Shown here in pieces: positions 1 to 8,075 of a stretch of DNA of 14,753 nucleotides; within the stretch, counting starts at the first letter, position 1, and every line of letters begins with the position of its first letter. The stretch is from Verrucomicrobiota bacterium (GTDB lineage: Bacteria > Verrucomicrobiota > Verrucomicrobiia > Limisphaerales > UBA1412): positions 1-14,753 of the forward strand of contig JAFZAR010000391.1 of NCBI GenBank assembly GCA_017557085.1, read 5' to 3'. The notes beneath the pieces were generated by a model. That model was given only the letters and a program-made list of their open reading frames with translations. It was not told the origin of the DNA and did not search any database. Both the position numbers and the translations under genes were made by a program.

Positions 1-60
1 GGTGAGCGAAGCGTAACCCCCGGTAACGGTACCCCTAAATCCCTCACCCTGAAGGGGTGA
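1..60. repeat. Possible dispersed-repeat or gene-end fragment at the left edge
   Basis: Reading frame 1 is open from the window edge to a TGA at 58-60 and would give a short tail ending TPKSLTLKG. The stretch is GC-rich and contains an inverted repeat, ACCCCT at 31-36 and AGGGGT at 53-58, with a 16-base loop. The string GTGAGCGAAGCGTAACCCC resembles short intergenic repeat sequences that I remember from several bacterial genomes, but I cannot confirm this. It could equally be the 3' end of an upstream plus-strand gene. Confidence 0.2.
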
Positions 61-77
61 CAGGATACATCAACAAT

Positions 78-110
78 AGATCCAGATATATAAGCCTGGA
101 TTTTTTATTT
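78..110 (+). terminator. Rho-independent terminator-like hairpin (plus strand)
   Basis: Bases 78-85 pair with 96-103 (core ATCCAG / CTGGAT, extended by an A-T pair and a G-U pair), leaving a 10-base loop. The downstream arm runs into TTTTTTATTT at 101-110. The U-tract lies on the plus-strand side, so it would end transcription coming from a gene left of the window. The minus strand has no U-tract at the equivalent place. Confidence 0.4.
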
Positions 111-136
111 GCTGATAACGATTTTGAGATTATGCA

Positions 137-182
137 GACGAGCGGGTCGCCCGTCTCCACAAAACATATTGATTTCAATATG
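137..182 (-). terminator. Candidate 3' hairpins after the sensor kinase gene
   Basis: Two inverted repeats follow the kinase stop codon on the minus strand. The first, at 165-182, starts one base after the stop and is a perfect 7-bp AT-rich stem (CATATTG / CAATATG) with a 4-base loop, followed on the minus strand by TTTTGT. The second, at 137-157, is a GC-rich 9-bp stem with one mismatch (AGACGAGCG / CGCCCGTCT) and a 3-base loop, but it has no U-tract. The first is a weak intrinsic terminator candidate. The second may protect the 3' end or assist. Confidence 0.35.
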
Positions 183-183
183 C

Positions 184-3100
184 TTATCGAATCTTTTGAA
201 GGATCTCTTTCAGCTTCTCCGATGTCACAGGCTTGGTCAGACATCCGCTGAAGCCCTCTTCCTGGTAATGTTTCAGGAACTCTGTGTCCGCTGTGATAAG
301 GTAGATGGGCAGACCCTTGTATTGCGTCTGGACGTGTTTGGCGAACTCCGCGCCGCTCATGCCGGGCATCCACATATCCGTCAGGACCGCGGTGAAACGT
401 TTCTCCTTCAGGATCTCCAGTGCCTCATCGCCGGATTGCGCCTTGACGATGTCCGTCACACCGGCCTTTTTGCAGAGCGCTTCCAGTACCTTGAGATTCA
501 TCAGCACGTCATCCACCATCAGCAATGAGACCGAGCTTGCCGCGTGGATGGCTTTTTCTTCCTTCTTTTCTATCGGAAGCTCTTCCTCTTCAGTGTGTTC
601 TAATGGCTTTGAATCCACATTGTTCAGCTTCACGGTAAAGACACTGCCTTTGCCCACTTCGCTGTCCACACTGATCGTGCCGCCCATCTGTTCGACCATC
701 AGCGTACAGATGCTCAGACCCAGTCCCGTGCCGCCGGTCTGCGTCATGTTCTGTATTTGCTGGAACGGCTTGAAAATGGCCTTGAAGTACTTCTTCTCAA
801 TGCCGATACCCGTATCATGAACAGAGAATATCAGATCGCGTTTTGCGGGATCGCCTTCCACCGGCTGGCAGGAGGCTTTGAGCGTGACCGAACCCTGTCT
901 GGTGAACTTCACCGCGTTGCCTATCAGATTGAACAGGATCTGATAGACACGCTGGCTGTCCAGTTTGAGCGCCGGCATACGGGGCTGGAATTCCATCTTC
1001 AATTCCAGATTTCCATCCGCCGCGCGGTGGCTGAAAGCCTTGATGACCTTGGTGCCCAGTTCCTTAAAGTCGCAGAAGTCATAGGTGTAAACCATGCTTC
1101 CGGTATCCAGCTTGGACAAGTCCAGCATATTGTTCACCAGTTCCATCAGTACGTTGCCGCTGAAGGCGATATTCTCCAGATACGTCTCCATCAGTTCCGG
1201 CTCTACATTTCCGTATTTCAGCAGCTCCGAGAAGCCGATGATCGCGTTGAGCGGAGTGCGGATGTCATGGCTGACACAGGCAAAGAAGAAACTCTTGGCT
1301 TTCTCCGCCTGGACAGCGCGGTCGCGTTCTGTCATCAGATTTTGGAGTATCTCTTTACGATTCAGCGCCGCCTCCATCACATGCTGGAAGTACTTCAGCA
1401 TGTTCAGTTCCATGGGGGTCAGCTCGCAGTGCGGATGATTGAAGCAGATCGCGACATTGCCGCGAACAATGTCTTTCTGCTTGACGCACGCTGTGCAGAT
1501 GGTCTTGATCTGCTTGCGGTACAGATAGCTGTCCCATTCCTTGATCCCCAGCGCGTCGGGTTTGCAGCAGTCCTGCATCAGATGGATATTGCCCTTTGCC
1601 AGAGCGTGTTTCCATTCCTCATATCTTTCTAAGGGCAAGGCCTTCAGGCAGGAAGGATCTATCTCCTTGTCAAAGCCTACCATGGATTCCAGATAGATGC
1701 CGTCTTCGTCATACCGGGCATACCAGCCCATCTGCGCGTTGAAAGACCGCACCAGAATGGCGATGATGGCCTTGATCGCTTTTTCAATATTCTGATTCTC
1801 CAGCAAGAGCGTTTCCAAGCAGTCAGTTGTTGATTTCTGCATCACCAACTGTTTCTTTTGCTGCATATTATTTCGATAGAAAATGAGCAGTATGGCCAGC
1901 AGAGCCGCGGTGACCAGGGCCGCGATCAGTATCGCCAGCTGCATCGGGGTCAGGATCGGCTTTTTGACACCGGAGAAGGTGGCCGACTGCAAATAGTGGC
2001 GGAGCTGATCCTGAGTGAAGGATTTCAAAGTCCGGTCAATGACGTTCCTTACAGACTCATCCAGATTCACACTGTAGATGAACCGCATCGGGTCATCAAA
2101 TTCATTGGGCAGAGTGGATCGGAAGACCAGTCCCGAATGATGATGCGGCTGGTTCCACAATGTGTACTGGGCCGCCTGCAGACTGTCTATCGTGTAATCG
2201 GCTTTACCATATTCAACAGCCTGATAGCAGGAGTGCCGGTCCGGGCAGAGGATGATATTTGTTTCGGACAGGGTCTCGCCGAAAAACTTCCTCAGCGCGT
2301 AGTCATCCTCCGCGATCGCCACCTTGCCATGTTCAGACTCAATGTCACCTTTATTCTTATTAAACACCTTTACCTGCGGCAGATAGATACTGCTCCGGCT
2401 GATGACGGTTTCTCCCAGAGGTCTGATGTCTCCGCCAAAACCGACCCAGATGTCGCTTTCCCCGTGCAGGAGTCTCCGGCGGGCTTCCTCGGAAGTGGCC
2501 GGCGGCAGATATTCAAATTTCAATCCGGTATCATGGCTGATTTGATCAAACAGCCTGCTGGTAAAGCCGACCGCTTTCTTTTGGGTCGGATTATAAACTT
2601 TCAAAGGCGGTATCTCCGGGGAAATATCCACACGGATCTTACGGTTTTTGAAACTCTTGATCTTTTCGATCTCCTCTTCGTTCAACATCAGGATGTCCGA
2701 GTTATAAGTCGGAAAATTCTTGTCCATGAGATCTTGTCTGAAATGGGGATCATTGCGCTGCAGATAGGCCATGCCGCGGTCTATCTCATCTTTCAGCCAG
2801 GGCTTATCCTTGTTGATGCACAGATAGGTCAATTCCGAGGGGAACACGGCCAGCGGCTTGAGTCCCTGCGGGGCGCAGGTGTAAACAGCGTCATTGGTTC
2901 CATCCAGAACGGACTTTTCTGCCTGAGCCAGAGTATCATAGTAATGAAAACTGTAGTGGATGCCGTACTGGTTCAGGAACCGTGCCAGTATGACATCGGC
3001 TGTACTGCCTTCCGGCACCGCGATCCGGGCATTGTCCCAGGTGGCAAACTGATTCGGCTGCATTTTGCTGCCTTCCAGCGAAGTGGCCAGAAAGAAGTAG

Positions 3101-4776
3101 ATCACTCCAAAATCCTGATTGGAATACAGCCAGTACCTGGCTCGTTCATCCGTGTAGAACGTACTGGGGACGATATCCACTTTTCCCTCCAGAAGATATT
3201 GATGCGCGGCCGCGTAGGGCGTATTGATGTAATCCACGTTCCAGCCGGAGATCTTTGCCAGCCGGTTGATATATTCCCCGTCATATCCGCTCAGCTTTTC
3301 CTCATAAATACAGACCCTCACGCGCTTATCCGTGGGCAGGGGCTGATCCAGGTATCGAAACGCCAGATCATCCAGGAAGGGCTGCTCATAGATCTTGATG
3401 TGTTCGATAGTTTGGCTCAACAGTCTGTAGATATCCTCTTTCCCATGGGGAACGGCAAAATAAATACTGCTCTCGCCGCAGACGGCCGCCACCTCGATAC
3501 CCTTCAGCTTTTGCAGCTGCGCGGTGACCACCAGGTCTATTTTCCCATCCTTCAGAGCCTGGATCGCCTCTGTGTCAGCGGAAAACTCTATCGTCTTGTA
3601 TTTCAGAAGATATTGTTCGGCAAATCGCTGTAATTTATTTGTGCATCCCAGTGTGCAGGGCGCGTATCCGATCTTAATGGGGATCTTGTTGGGCCAGTTC
3701 TTCGGGTTGTTCTTGATAAAAGCCTCGTTATCCTCTCTGGACAGGAGGATGGTCTTGAATGTGCCTACCGGCTGCAGGGGGAAATCCAGTGACTTTTGAT
3801 ACTCCTCATTCTTGATAAGGCCGCAGATGATATCCTTGGATTCCAAAAATTCATCATGAGCCAGTGATTCTTCCAGATCTATACTGATGTCCCAGTGATT
3901 GATCTGGCCGACCCGCTGGAGATATTCCTGGATGTACTTGGTCAGGTGCCGCTCCTGCTCGTTGGATTCATCTATGAAAAGGGGACAGACAGCGTGTATC
4001 TTTCGGATCTCATAGTGATCGCTGTACAGCTCCTTCAGGATATTGGGCTTATCCATGAAAAGATGTTCCAGAGCGTTATCCAGTTCATCCAGCAAATCCT
4101 GATTTCCTTTTTTGACAATGAAATAAAAAGGCTGTTCAGCCATCTTTTCAAAGATCACTTCATTTTTGAGCTGGCGCAGACTGCCGGTCACGATAGCATC
4201 CACATCACCTTTTTGGAGAGCTTCTTCCAATTCTGACACATCCTCGAAATAGACGGACGTATGATGGATATCGTGTTCCTTTGCGAACCTTAGGAAAACC
4301 TCGTTCTTGCTGTTGTTGGGGATCATTCCCACACGGAGATTATTCCAGTTTTCATAATCCTTGGGCTTGTATTTGGTCTGTCCCGCCTTAAAGGTCAGGA
4401 TCGTGCTGCTCATGCCCAGCGGATACTGTGAGTAATCAAAGCGTTTCAGTTTCTCCGGTGTTTTTACCGCGCTGCTGAGCAGGTCTATCTCCTCATTCTC
4501 CAGCATGTCCAGCATGTGCGACCAGCCCTCATCATATCCCACATATTCATACCTCCAGTTGGTGTAGGGCTGCAGCTCACGCAAGACATCATAACCGAAC
4601 CCGGAACGAATGTTATCTTCCGTCTGCTCGTGATAGCCCGGAAACTCGAAAAAACCGACCCGGATGAATCTCTCTTGTGGAATCTCTTCGGCTCCATAAA
4701 CCGAAACAGCCTCTATGCAAATGAGATATAAAAGCACAAAGGCAATTTGCCAAACTGAAAAACAAAACCTTCTCAT
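184..4776 (-). CDS. Hybrid sensor histidine kinase with four tandem periplasmic SBP_bac_3-like domains
   Basis: This is an inner-membrane sensor kinase, likely sensing small solutes in the periplasm. Residues are numbered from the GTG at 4860. Met29 (4776) directly precedes a good signal peptide (about 29-57), so I prefer it as the start (1530 aa); neither start has a Shine-Dalgarno site. Four family-3 solute-binding-protein modules follow at about 66-283, 288-505 (the most degenerate), 513-715 and 742-958. One transmembrane helix lies at 972-994 and a GAF-like region at about 1020-1165. The HisKA H-box is SHDIRTPLNAIIGF with phospho-acceptor His1198. The HATPase shows the N-box (NLIGNAVKFT), G1 (DTGIGI) and G2 (GGTGLGL). 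The C-terminal receiver has Asp1450/1451, phospho-acceptor Asp1495, Thr1523 and Lys1543, all intact. No HPt domain or output regulator is encoded nearby, so the phosphorelay partners are elsewhere. The ligand is unknown. Confidence 0.93.
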   Translation of the reverse strand: MRRFCFSVWQIAFVLLYLICIEAVSVYGAEEIPQERFIRVGFFEFPGYHEQTEDNIRSGFGYDVLRELQPYTNWRYEYVGYDEGWSHMLDMLENEEIDLLSSAVKTPEKLKRFDYSQYPLGMSSTILTFKAGQTKYKPKDYENWNNLRVGMIPNNSKNEVFLRFAKEHDIHHTSVYFEDVSELEEALQKGDVDAIVTGSLRQLKNEVIFEKMAEQPFYFIVKKGNQDLLDELDNALEHLFMDKPNILKELYSDHYEIRKIHAVCPLFIDESNEQERHLTKYIQEYLQRVGQINHWDISIDLEESLAHDEFLESKDIICGLIKNEEYQKSLDFPLQPVGTFKTILLSREDNEAFIKNNPKNWPNKIPIKIGYAPCTLGCTNKLQRFAEQYLLKYKTIEFSADTEAIQALKDGKIDLVVTAQLQKLKGIEVAAVCGESSIYFAVPHGKEDIYRLLSQTIEHIKIYEQPFLDDLAFRYLDQPLPTDKRVRVCIYEEKLSGYDGEYINRLAKISGWNVDYINTPYAAAHQYLLEGKVDIVPSTFYTDERARYWLYSNQDFGVIYFFLATSLEGSKMQPNQFATWDNARIAVPEGSTADVILARFLNQYGIHYSFHYYDTLAQAEKSVLDGTNDAVYTCAPQGLKPLAVFPSELTYLCINKDKPWLKDEIDRGMAYLQRNDPHFRQDLMDKNFPTYNSDILMLNEEEIEKIKSFKNRKIRVDISPEIPPLKVYNPTQKKAVGFTSRLFDQISHDTGLKFEYLPPATSEEARRRLLHGESDIWVGFGGDIRPLGETVISRSSIYLPQVKVFNKNKGDIESEHGKVAIAEDDYALRKFFGETLSETNIILCPDRHSCYQAVEYGKADYTIDSLQAAQYTLWNQPHHHSGLVFRSTLPNEFDDPMRFIYSVNLDESVRNVIDRTLKSFTQDQLRHYLQSATFSGVKKPILTPMQLAILIAALVTAALLAILLIFYRNNMQQKKQLVMQKSTTDCLETLLLENQNIEKAIKAIIAILVRSFNAQMGWYARYDEDGIYLESMVGFDKEIDPSCLKALPLERYEEWKHALAKGNIHLMQDCCKPDALGIKEWDSYLYRKQIKTICTACVKQKDIVRGNVAICFNHPHCELTPMELNMLKYFQHVMEAALNRKEILQNLMTERDRAVQAEKAKSFFFACVSHDIRTPLNAIIGFSELLKYGNVEPELMETYLENIAFSGNVLMELVNNMLDLSKLDTGSMVYTYDFCDFKELGTKVIKAFSHRAADGNLELKMEFQPRMPALKLDSQRVYQILFNLIGNAVKFTRQGSVTLKASCQPVEGDPAKRDLIFSVHDTGIGIEKKYFKAIFKPFQQIQNMTQTGGTGLGLSICTLMVEQMGGTISVDSEVGKGSVFTVKLNNVDSKPLEHTEEEELPIEKKEEKAIHAASSVSLLMVDDVLMNLKVLEALCKKAGVTDIVKAQSGDEALEILKEKRFTAVLTDMWMPGMSGAEFAKHVQTQYKGLPIYLITADTEFLKHYQEEGFSGCLTKPVTSEKLKEILQKIR

Positions 4777-4867
4777 ATTTGGGTACGTATGAGTTTGTCT
4801 AAAAAAGTATCTATCTGCTGTATGGGTCCAATCATGCTTTTCCGCATGACGAAACATCACGCGGTTA

Positions 4868-4896
4868 TCTTAACATGATTCCGGGGAAAAGGTCAA
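4868..4896 (-). promoter_or_regulatory. Candidate sigma70-type promoter for the sensor kinase
   Basis: On the minus strand TTGACC (4896-4891) is followed after 17 bases by TTAAGA (4873-4868). Transcription would begin near 4861. That would make the GTG at 4860 practically leaderless, or give the preferred ATG at 4776 a leader of about 85 bases. Confidence 0.4.
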
Positions 4897-4898
4897 GA

Positions 4899-4922
4899 AT
4901 ATTATGGTTCTCAAGATAATAT
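4899..4922. promoter_or_regulatory. Inverted repeat in the divergent promoter region (candidate operator)
   Basis: ATATTAT at 4899-4905 and ATAATAT at 4916-4922 are a perfect 7-bp inverted repeat with a 10-base spacer. The repeat lies just upstream of the putative kinase -35 box and about 40 bases upstream of the putative decarboxylase -35 box. That position would suit a dimeric regulator acting on one or both genes. AT-rich inverted repeats can arise by chance, so this is only a candidate. Confidence 0.3.
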
Positions 4923-4963
4923 GATAAAAAATGACATGTTTTTGAGCGATTATAAATTAGAGA

Positions 4964-4992
4964 TTGAATTCTCCTGCATTAGCGGATATACT
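4964..4992 (+). promoter_or_regulatory. Candidate sigma70-type promoter for the UDP-glucuronate decarboxylase
   Basis: TTGAAT (4964-4969), a 17-base spacer and TATACT (4987-4992) form a good match to a housekeeping promoter. Transcription would start near 4999, giving a leader of about 50 bases. The leader contains a small GCGC/GCGC hairpin around 5011-5023 and no Shine-Dalgarno at a usable distance (GGAG at 5024 is 21 bases from the ATG). Confidence 0.5.
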
Positions 4993-5048
4993 GAATCGGT
5001 TCGGCGTTGAGCGCGTAATGCGCGGAGAAGTTGCCTTTGCTGATATAA

Positions 5049-6023
5049 ATGCATACAAATAACGAAAATACAGATACTAAGAGTCGTCAGCCCGTTTCCG
5101 TGGTGACAGGCGGTGCCGGTTTTCTGGGGAGCCACCTGGTGGATTACCTGCTGGCGAAAGGTCACAAAGTCATTGCCATTGATAATTTAGTGACGGGCCG
5201 TGTGGAAAATATCTCTCATTTATCTGGAAATGAGAATTTTAAATTCATCAAACAAGATGTCACCCAGTACCTGTTTCTGAGTGAGAAAATAGATTATGTG
5301 TGGCATTTTGCCTCTCCGGCCAGCCCGATAGATTACGCGGAACTGCCCATCCAGACCCTGAAAGTAGGCTCTCTGGGCACACACAAAGCTCTGGGACTGG
5401 CTATGCGCAATAAGGCACGCTTCCTGTTGACTTCCACCTCAGAGATCTATGGCGACCCTCTGCAGCATCCTCAGACAGAAGATTATTGGGGCAACGTCAA
5501 CACGGTAGGACCGCGCGGCTGTTATGATGAAGCCAAGCGCTTTGCCGAGGCGATGACCATGGCCTACCACCGGGAACACCAGGTAGAGACCCGCATCGTT
5601 CGTATCTTTAATACTTATGGCCCCCGGATGCGTCTGCGTGACGGTCGTGTCGTGCCGGCTTTTGTGGGACAAGCCCTGAGGGGAGAACCCATCACGATTT
5701 ACGGCACCGGCAGCCAGACAAGAAGTTTTTGTTATTGCTCCGATTTGATCGAGGGAATCTATCGGTTGATGATGAGCGACTACTGTTATCCGGTCAATAT
5801 CGGCAATCCGACCGAGCTGACGATCCTGGATTTCGCCAAGGAGATCGTTGCTTTGACAGGTGGACGCAGTGAGCTGATTTATAAGGATTTGCCTGTGGAC
5901 GATCCCAAGCGCCGCAAACCCGATATCACCAGGGCGAAGACCCTCTTGAACTGGGAGCCGAAAGTGGATCTGAAAGAGGGGCTGAAGAGGACGATCGAGT
6001 GGTTCTCAAAACAGCCGATTTAG
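5049..6023 (+). CDS. uxs: UDP-glucuronate decarboxylase (UDP-xylose synthase), extended SDR family
   Basis: This NAD-dependent cytosolic enzyme converts UDP-glucuronate to UDP-xylose and CO2 through a 4-keto intermediate, supplying xylose for surface polysaccharide or glycoconjugates. The Rossmann motif GGAGFLGSH (21-29) and the acidic Asp45 at the end of beta-2 fit NAD binding. Typical UXS signatures follow: HFASPASP (86-93), STSEIYGDP (129-137), HPQTEDYWGNVN (140-151), the catalytic pair Tyr159-xxx-Lys163, RIFNTYGPRM (185-194), and a DDPKRRKPDI block near the C-terminus. Together these separate it from dTDP-glucose dehydratases and UDP-glucose epimerases. At 324 aa it has the normal length of soluble bacterial UXS, with no membrane segment. 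The first about 15 residues are a non-conserved polar tail; ATG 5049 is the only reasonable start. It has its own promoter and no other sugar-nucleotide gene beside it. Confidence 0.93.
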   Translation: MHTNNENTDTKSRQPVSVVTGGAGFLGSHLVDYLLAKGHKVIAIDNLVTGRVENISHLSGNENFKFIKQDVTQYLFLSEKIDYVWHFASPASPIDYAELPIQTLKVGSLGTHKALGLAMRNKARFLLTSTSEIYGDPLQHPQTEDYWGNVNTVGPRGCYDEAKRFAEAMTMAYHREHQVETRIVRIFNTYGPRMRLRDGRVVPAFVGQALRGEPITIYGTGSQTRSFCYCSDLIEGIYRLMMSDYCYPVNIGNPTELTILDFAKEIVALTGGRSELIYKDLPVDDPKRRKPDITRAKTLLNWEPKVDLKEGLKRTIEWFSKQPI

Positions 6024-6074
6024 AAGATTTTGGAAGTAATGCTTTGTAAAAAGCAATGTTGAGAAAAAAGAAGT

Positions 6075-6103
6075 TTGACTAAAACTCGAATAATTGACAT
6101 ACT
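6075..6103 (+). promoter_or_regulatory. Candidate promoter of the pilus-like operon
   Basis: TTGACT (6075-6080), a 17-base spacer and CATACT (6098-6103) are the best promoter-like pair in the gap, giving a leader of about 70 bases. A second possibility is the isolated -10-like TATATT at 6167-6172. That would start transcription almost at the ATG (6180), but it has no credible -35 box. Confidence 0.4.
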
Positions 6104-6179
6104 ACGCGCAGATTTTTCGCCCTCAGCGGGGATTGGAATTCTCTGTTCGCGTTGAAGTTGCGATTTTATATTTTGTAAC

Positions 6180-8072
6180 ATGTTGAGCGCAAAAACGTTT
6201 TTGAGCCTTGATTACGGGGCTGGAACACTCAAACTTGCAGAGTTTGAGGTAACAGAATCCGGTGGACTTCGGTTAAAACAGTTTGGTTTTAGGCCGTTAG
6301 GTTTACTCGGAGCGCAGGATAGTGCCCGTGAAGGGCTGCTGAAAAAGGCATTCGGCGAGGTCATCGCTGAACGTCCGGTAGCTGCTAAGCTGGCTAATGT
6401 TTGTGCGCCTGGTTATCAAGTATTTAACAAATTTATCAAACTCCCGCCGGTGGACAGTTCCAAGGCGGCGCAGATCATTCAGTACGAAGCACAGCAAAAT
6501 ATTCCGTTTCCGCTGAATGAAGTAGTGTGGGACTATCAGAAAGTAGGCACTGCCGCTGATGGAGCCGTGGAAATTCTTCTGGTTGCCATCAAGAGTGACC
6601 TGGTAGAGAGCCTCTTCCGTTCCACATCCGATTCCGGACGCAACCTCCAGGTGGTGGACGTTTCTGTGGCGGCGCTCTCCAACGCTTTTCGTTACACCTA
6701 CGGCCAGAGTGAAGAATGCGCCATGCTTCTGGATATCGGTGCCAAAACAAGCAATGTCCTCTTCTTTGAAAAAGGCCGTTTCTTCTGCCGCTCCCTGAAT
6801 ATTGGAGCCAACGCGATCACTCAGGAGTTTGCCGCTGAGGCCAAGATGCCTTTCGCTCAGGCGGAACAATTTAAGATCAACGAAGGTTTTGTCAGTTTGG
6901 GCGGTGCCTATGAGGAACCGGATAACCCGAAACAGGCGCAGGTCTCCAAGATCGCCCGTAACGTCCTGACACGCCTTCACATCCAGATCAACCAAACGAT
7001 CCAGTTCTATCAGAAACAGAACGCGGGCAGCGCTCCCAGCAAGATTTATCTTTCCGGCGGCGGTGTCACACTGCCTTATACGGCGGAATTCTTTACAGAG
7101 AAGTTTGGTGTTCAGGTAGAATACTTTAACCCGCTGCAGAACGTGGAGATCGCTCCCGAAGTCAACCTGGAGGAACTCCAAAAAGTCGGTCACTGCATGG
7201 GTGAGCTCGTGGGTTTGGCTCTGCGCAACCTGGCAGAGTGCCCGGTGGAAATGAACCTCGTTCCGCTCCGTGTGCGCGAAAGCCAGAAACTGGAACAAAA
7301 GAAGCCCTTCTTTATCGCTTCAGTAGCGGCTCTGGTCATCGGACTTTTCGCTCTGGGCTGGTATTATGGCAACAAGACTGTCAAACCGACCCGTGCCGAA
7401 CTGGAACAGATCGAACAGAAGATCGCCACTCTGCGTGGTCCTTCTTCACAAGTCTCTGCCGAAAAGGAGCAAATCAGCAAAGCGATGACCTCGCTCAATG
7501 AAATGTCCGGCTGGGTGAACGAACGCTTCCTCTGGTTTGACATTTTGAATAATCTCCATGAGGCCATGATCGAGACCGAACAGGAAGTCAGTGCCAATCT
7601 GACCGCTGACATGGGCAAAGAGGTCAAAGCCGGTTTGTGGATAGATCAATTCCTGCCGGAACTGCCGGATATGGAAACCGGTCTGGAAGATCCTCTTTCC
7701 AGTGAAGGCGGCGGTGCCAGTTCTGCGAGCTTGATGCGTGCTTCCCGCGGTCGTCGTATAGATCCTCGTATGTCAGGCCGTTATGCCAGATTGATGGCCA
7801 GCGCGGCTGAGGTCGCCACGGATGATACTCCGGCCAACACGAACGAGATCCGCGAGATCAAAGTGATTTGTAAAGGTGTGAATTTGAAGCAGCAGCGCAT
7901 CACCGCCAATGATGAGCTGGCCTTCAAGTTTGAAGAAAAGATCAAGGGAATGACAAACTTGTTTGATCCGAACGAAACCAGTCTCTCGGCTCAGTCTGAA
8001 ATGACTAACGCGTTCGCTAACACGTTCTCTTTCACTGTGAAACTGAAACTGAAGACCCCTGTGAAGATATAG
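6180..8072 (+). CDS. pilM: PilM-PilN fusion, type IV pilus inner-membrane platform (Amuc_1101 family-like)
   Basis: At 630 aa this is almost twice the length of classical PilM (about 350 aa). Residues 1-350 are a PilM/FtsA-type actin fold: phosphate-1 region LSLDYGAGTLKLAEFE (9-24), phosphate-2 region LLDIGAKTSNVLFFEKGR (183-200) and adenosine region IYLSGGGVTLP (289-299). Residues 356-364 read VEMNLVPLR, matching the PilN N-terminal docking motif (INLLP type). A transmembrane helix (about 377-396), a coiled-coil segment (about 404-440) and a PilN-like WVNERFLWFDILNNL stretch (445-459) follow. So the C-terminal half looks like PilN and should lie in the periplasm. A Gly/Ser/Arg-rich linker (about 508-535) precedes a final beta-rich segment. 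The start ATG has no Shine-Dalgarno. It is the first gene of the operon, with only three bases before the next gene. PilM identity is strong; the PilN assignment rests on motif and topology. Confidence 0.88.
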   Translation: MLSAKTFLSLDYGAGTLKLAEFEVTESGGLRLKQFGFRPLGLLGAQDSAREGLLKKAFGEVIAERPVAAKLANVCAPGYQVFNKFIKLPPVDSSKAAQIIQYEAQQNIPFPLNEVVWDYQKVGTAADGAVEILLVAIKSDLVESLFRSTSDSGRNLQVVDVSVAALSNAFRYTYGQSEECAMLLDIGAKTSNVLFFEKGRFFCRSLNIGANAITQEFAAEAKMPFAQAEQFKINEGFVSLGGAYEEPDNPKQAQVSKIARNVLTRLHIQINQTIQFYQKQNAGSAPSKIYLSGGGVTLPYTAEFFTEKFGVQVEYFNPLQNVEIAPEVNLEELQKVGHCMGELVGLALRNLAECPVEMNLVPLRVRESQKLEQKKPFFIASVAALVIGLFALGWYYGNKTVKPTRAELEQIEQKIATLRGPSSQVSAEKEQISKAMTSLNEMSGWVNERFLWFDILNNLHEAMIETEQEVSANLTADMGKEVKAGLWIDQFLPELPDMETGLEDPLSSEGGGASSASLMRASRGRRIDPRMSGRYARLMASAAEVATDDTPANTNEIREIKVICKGVNLKQQRITANDELAFKFEEKIKGMTNLFDPNETSLSAQSEMTNAFANTFSFTVKLKLKTPVKI

Positions 8073-8075
8073 ACT

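Noticed and set aside
1858..3633. Long plus-strand open frame (591 codons) opposite the sensor kinase gene.
   Set aside because: It is fully antisense to well-conserved kinase sensor modules, its translation shows no recognisable domain, and its length follows from the codon pattern of the kinase gene.
6038..6053. Terminator after the decarboxylase gene (small TGCTT/AAGCA hairpin).
   Set aside because: The stem is only five base pairs and no T-tract follows on the plus strand.
6303..7298. Minus-strand open frame (331 codons) opposite PilM.
   Set aside because: It is antisense to the actin-fold motifs of PilM and has no recognisable protein features.
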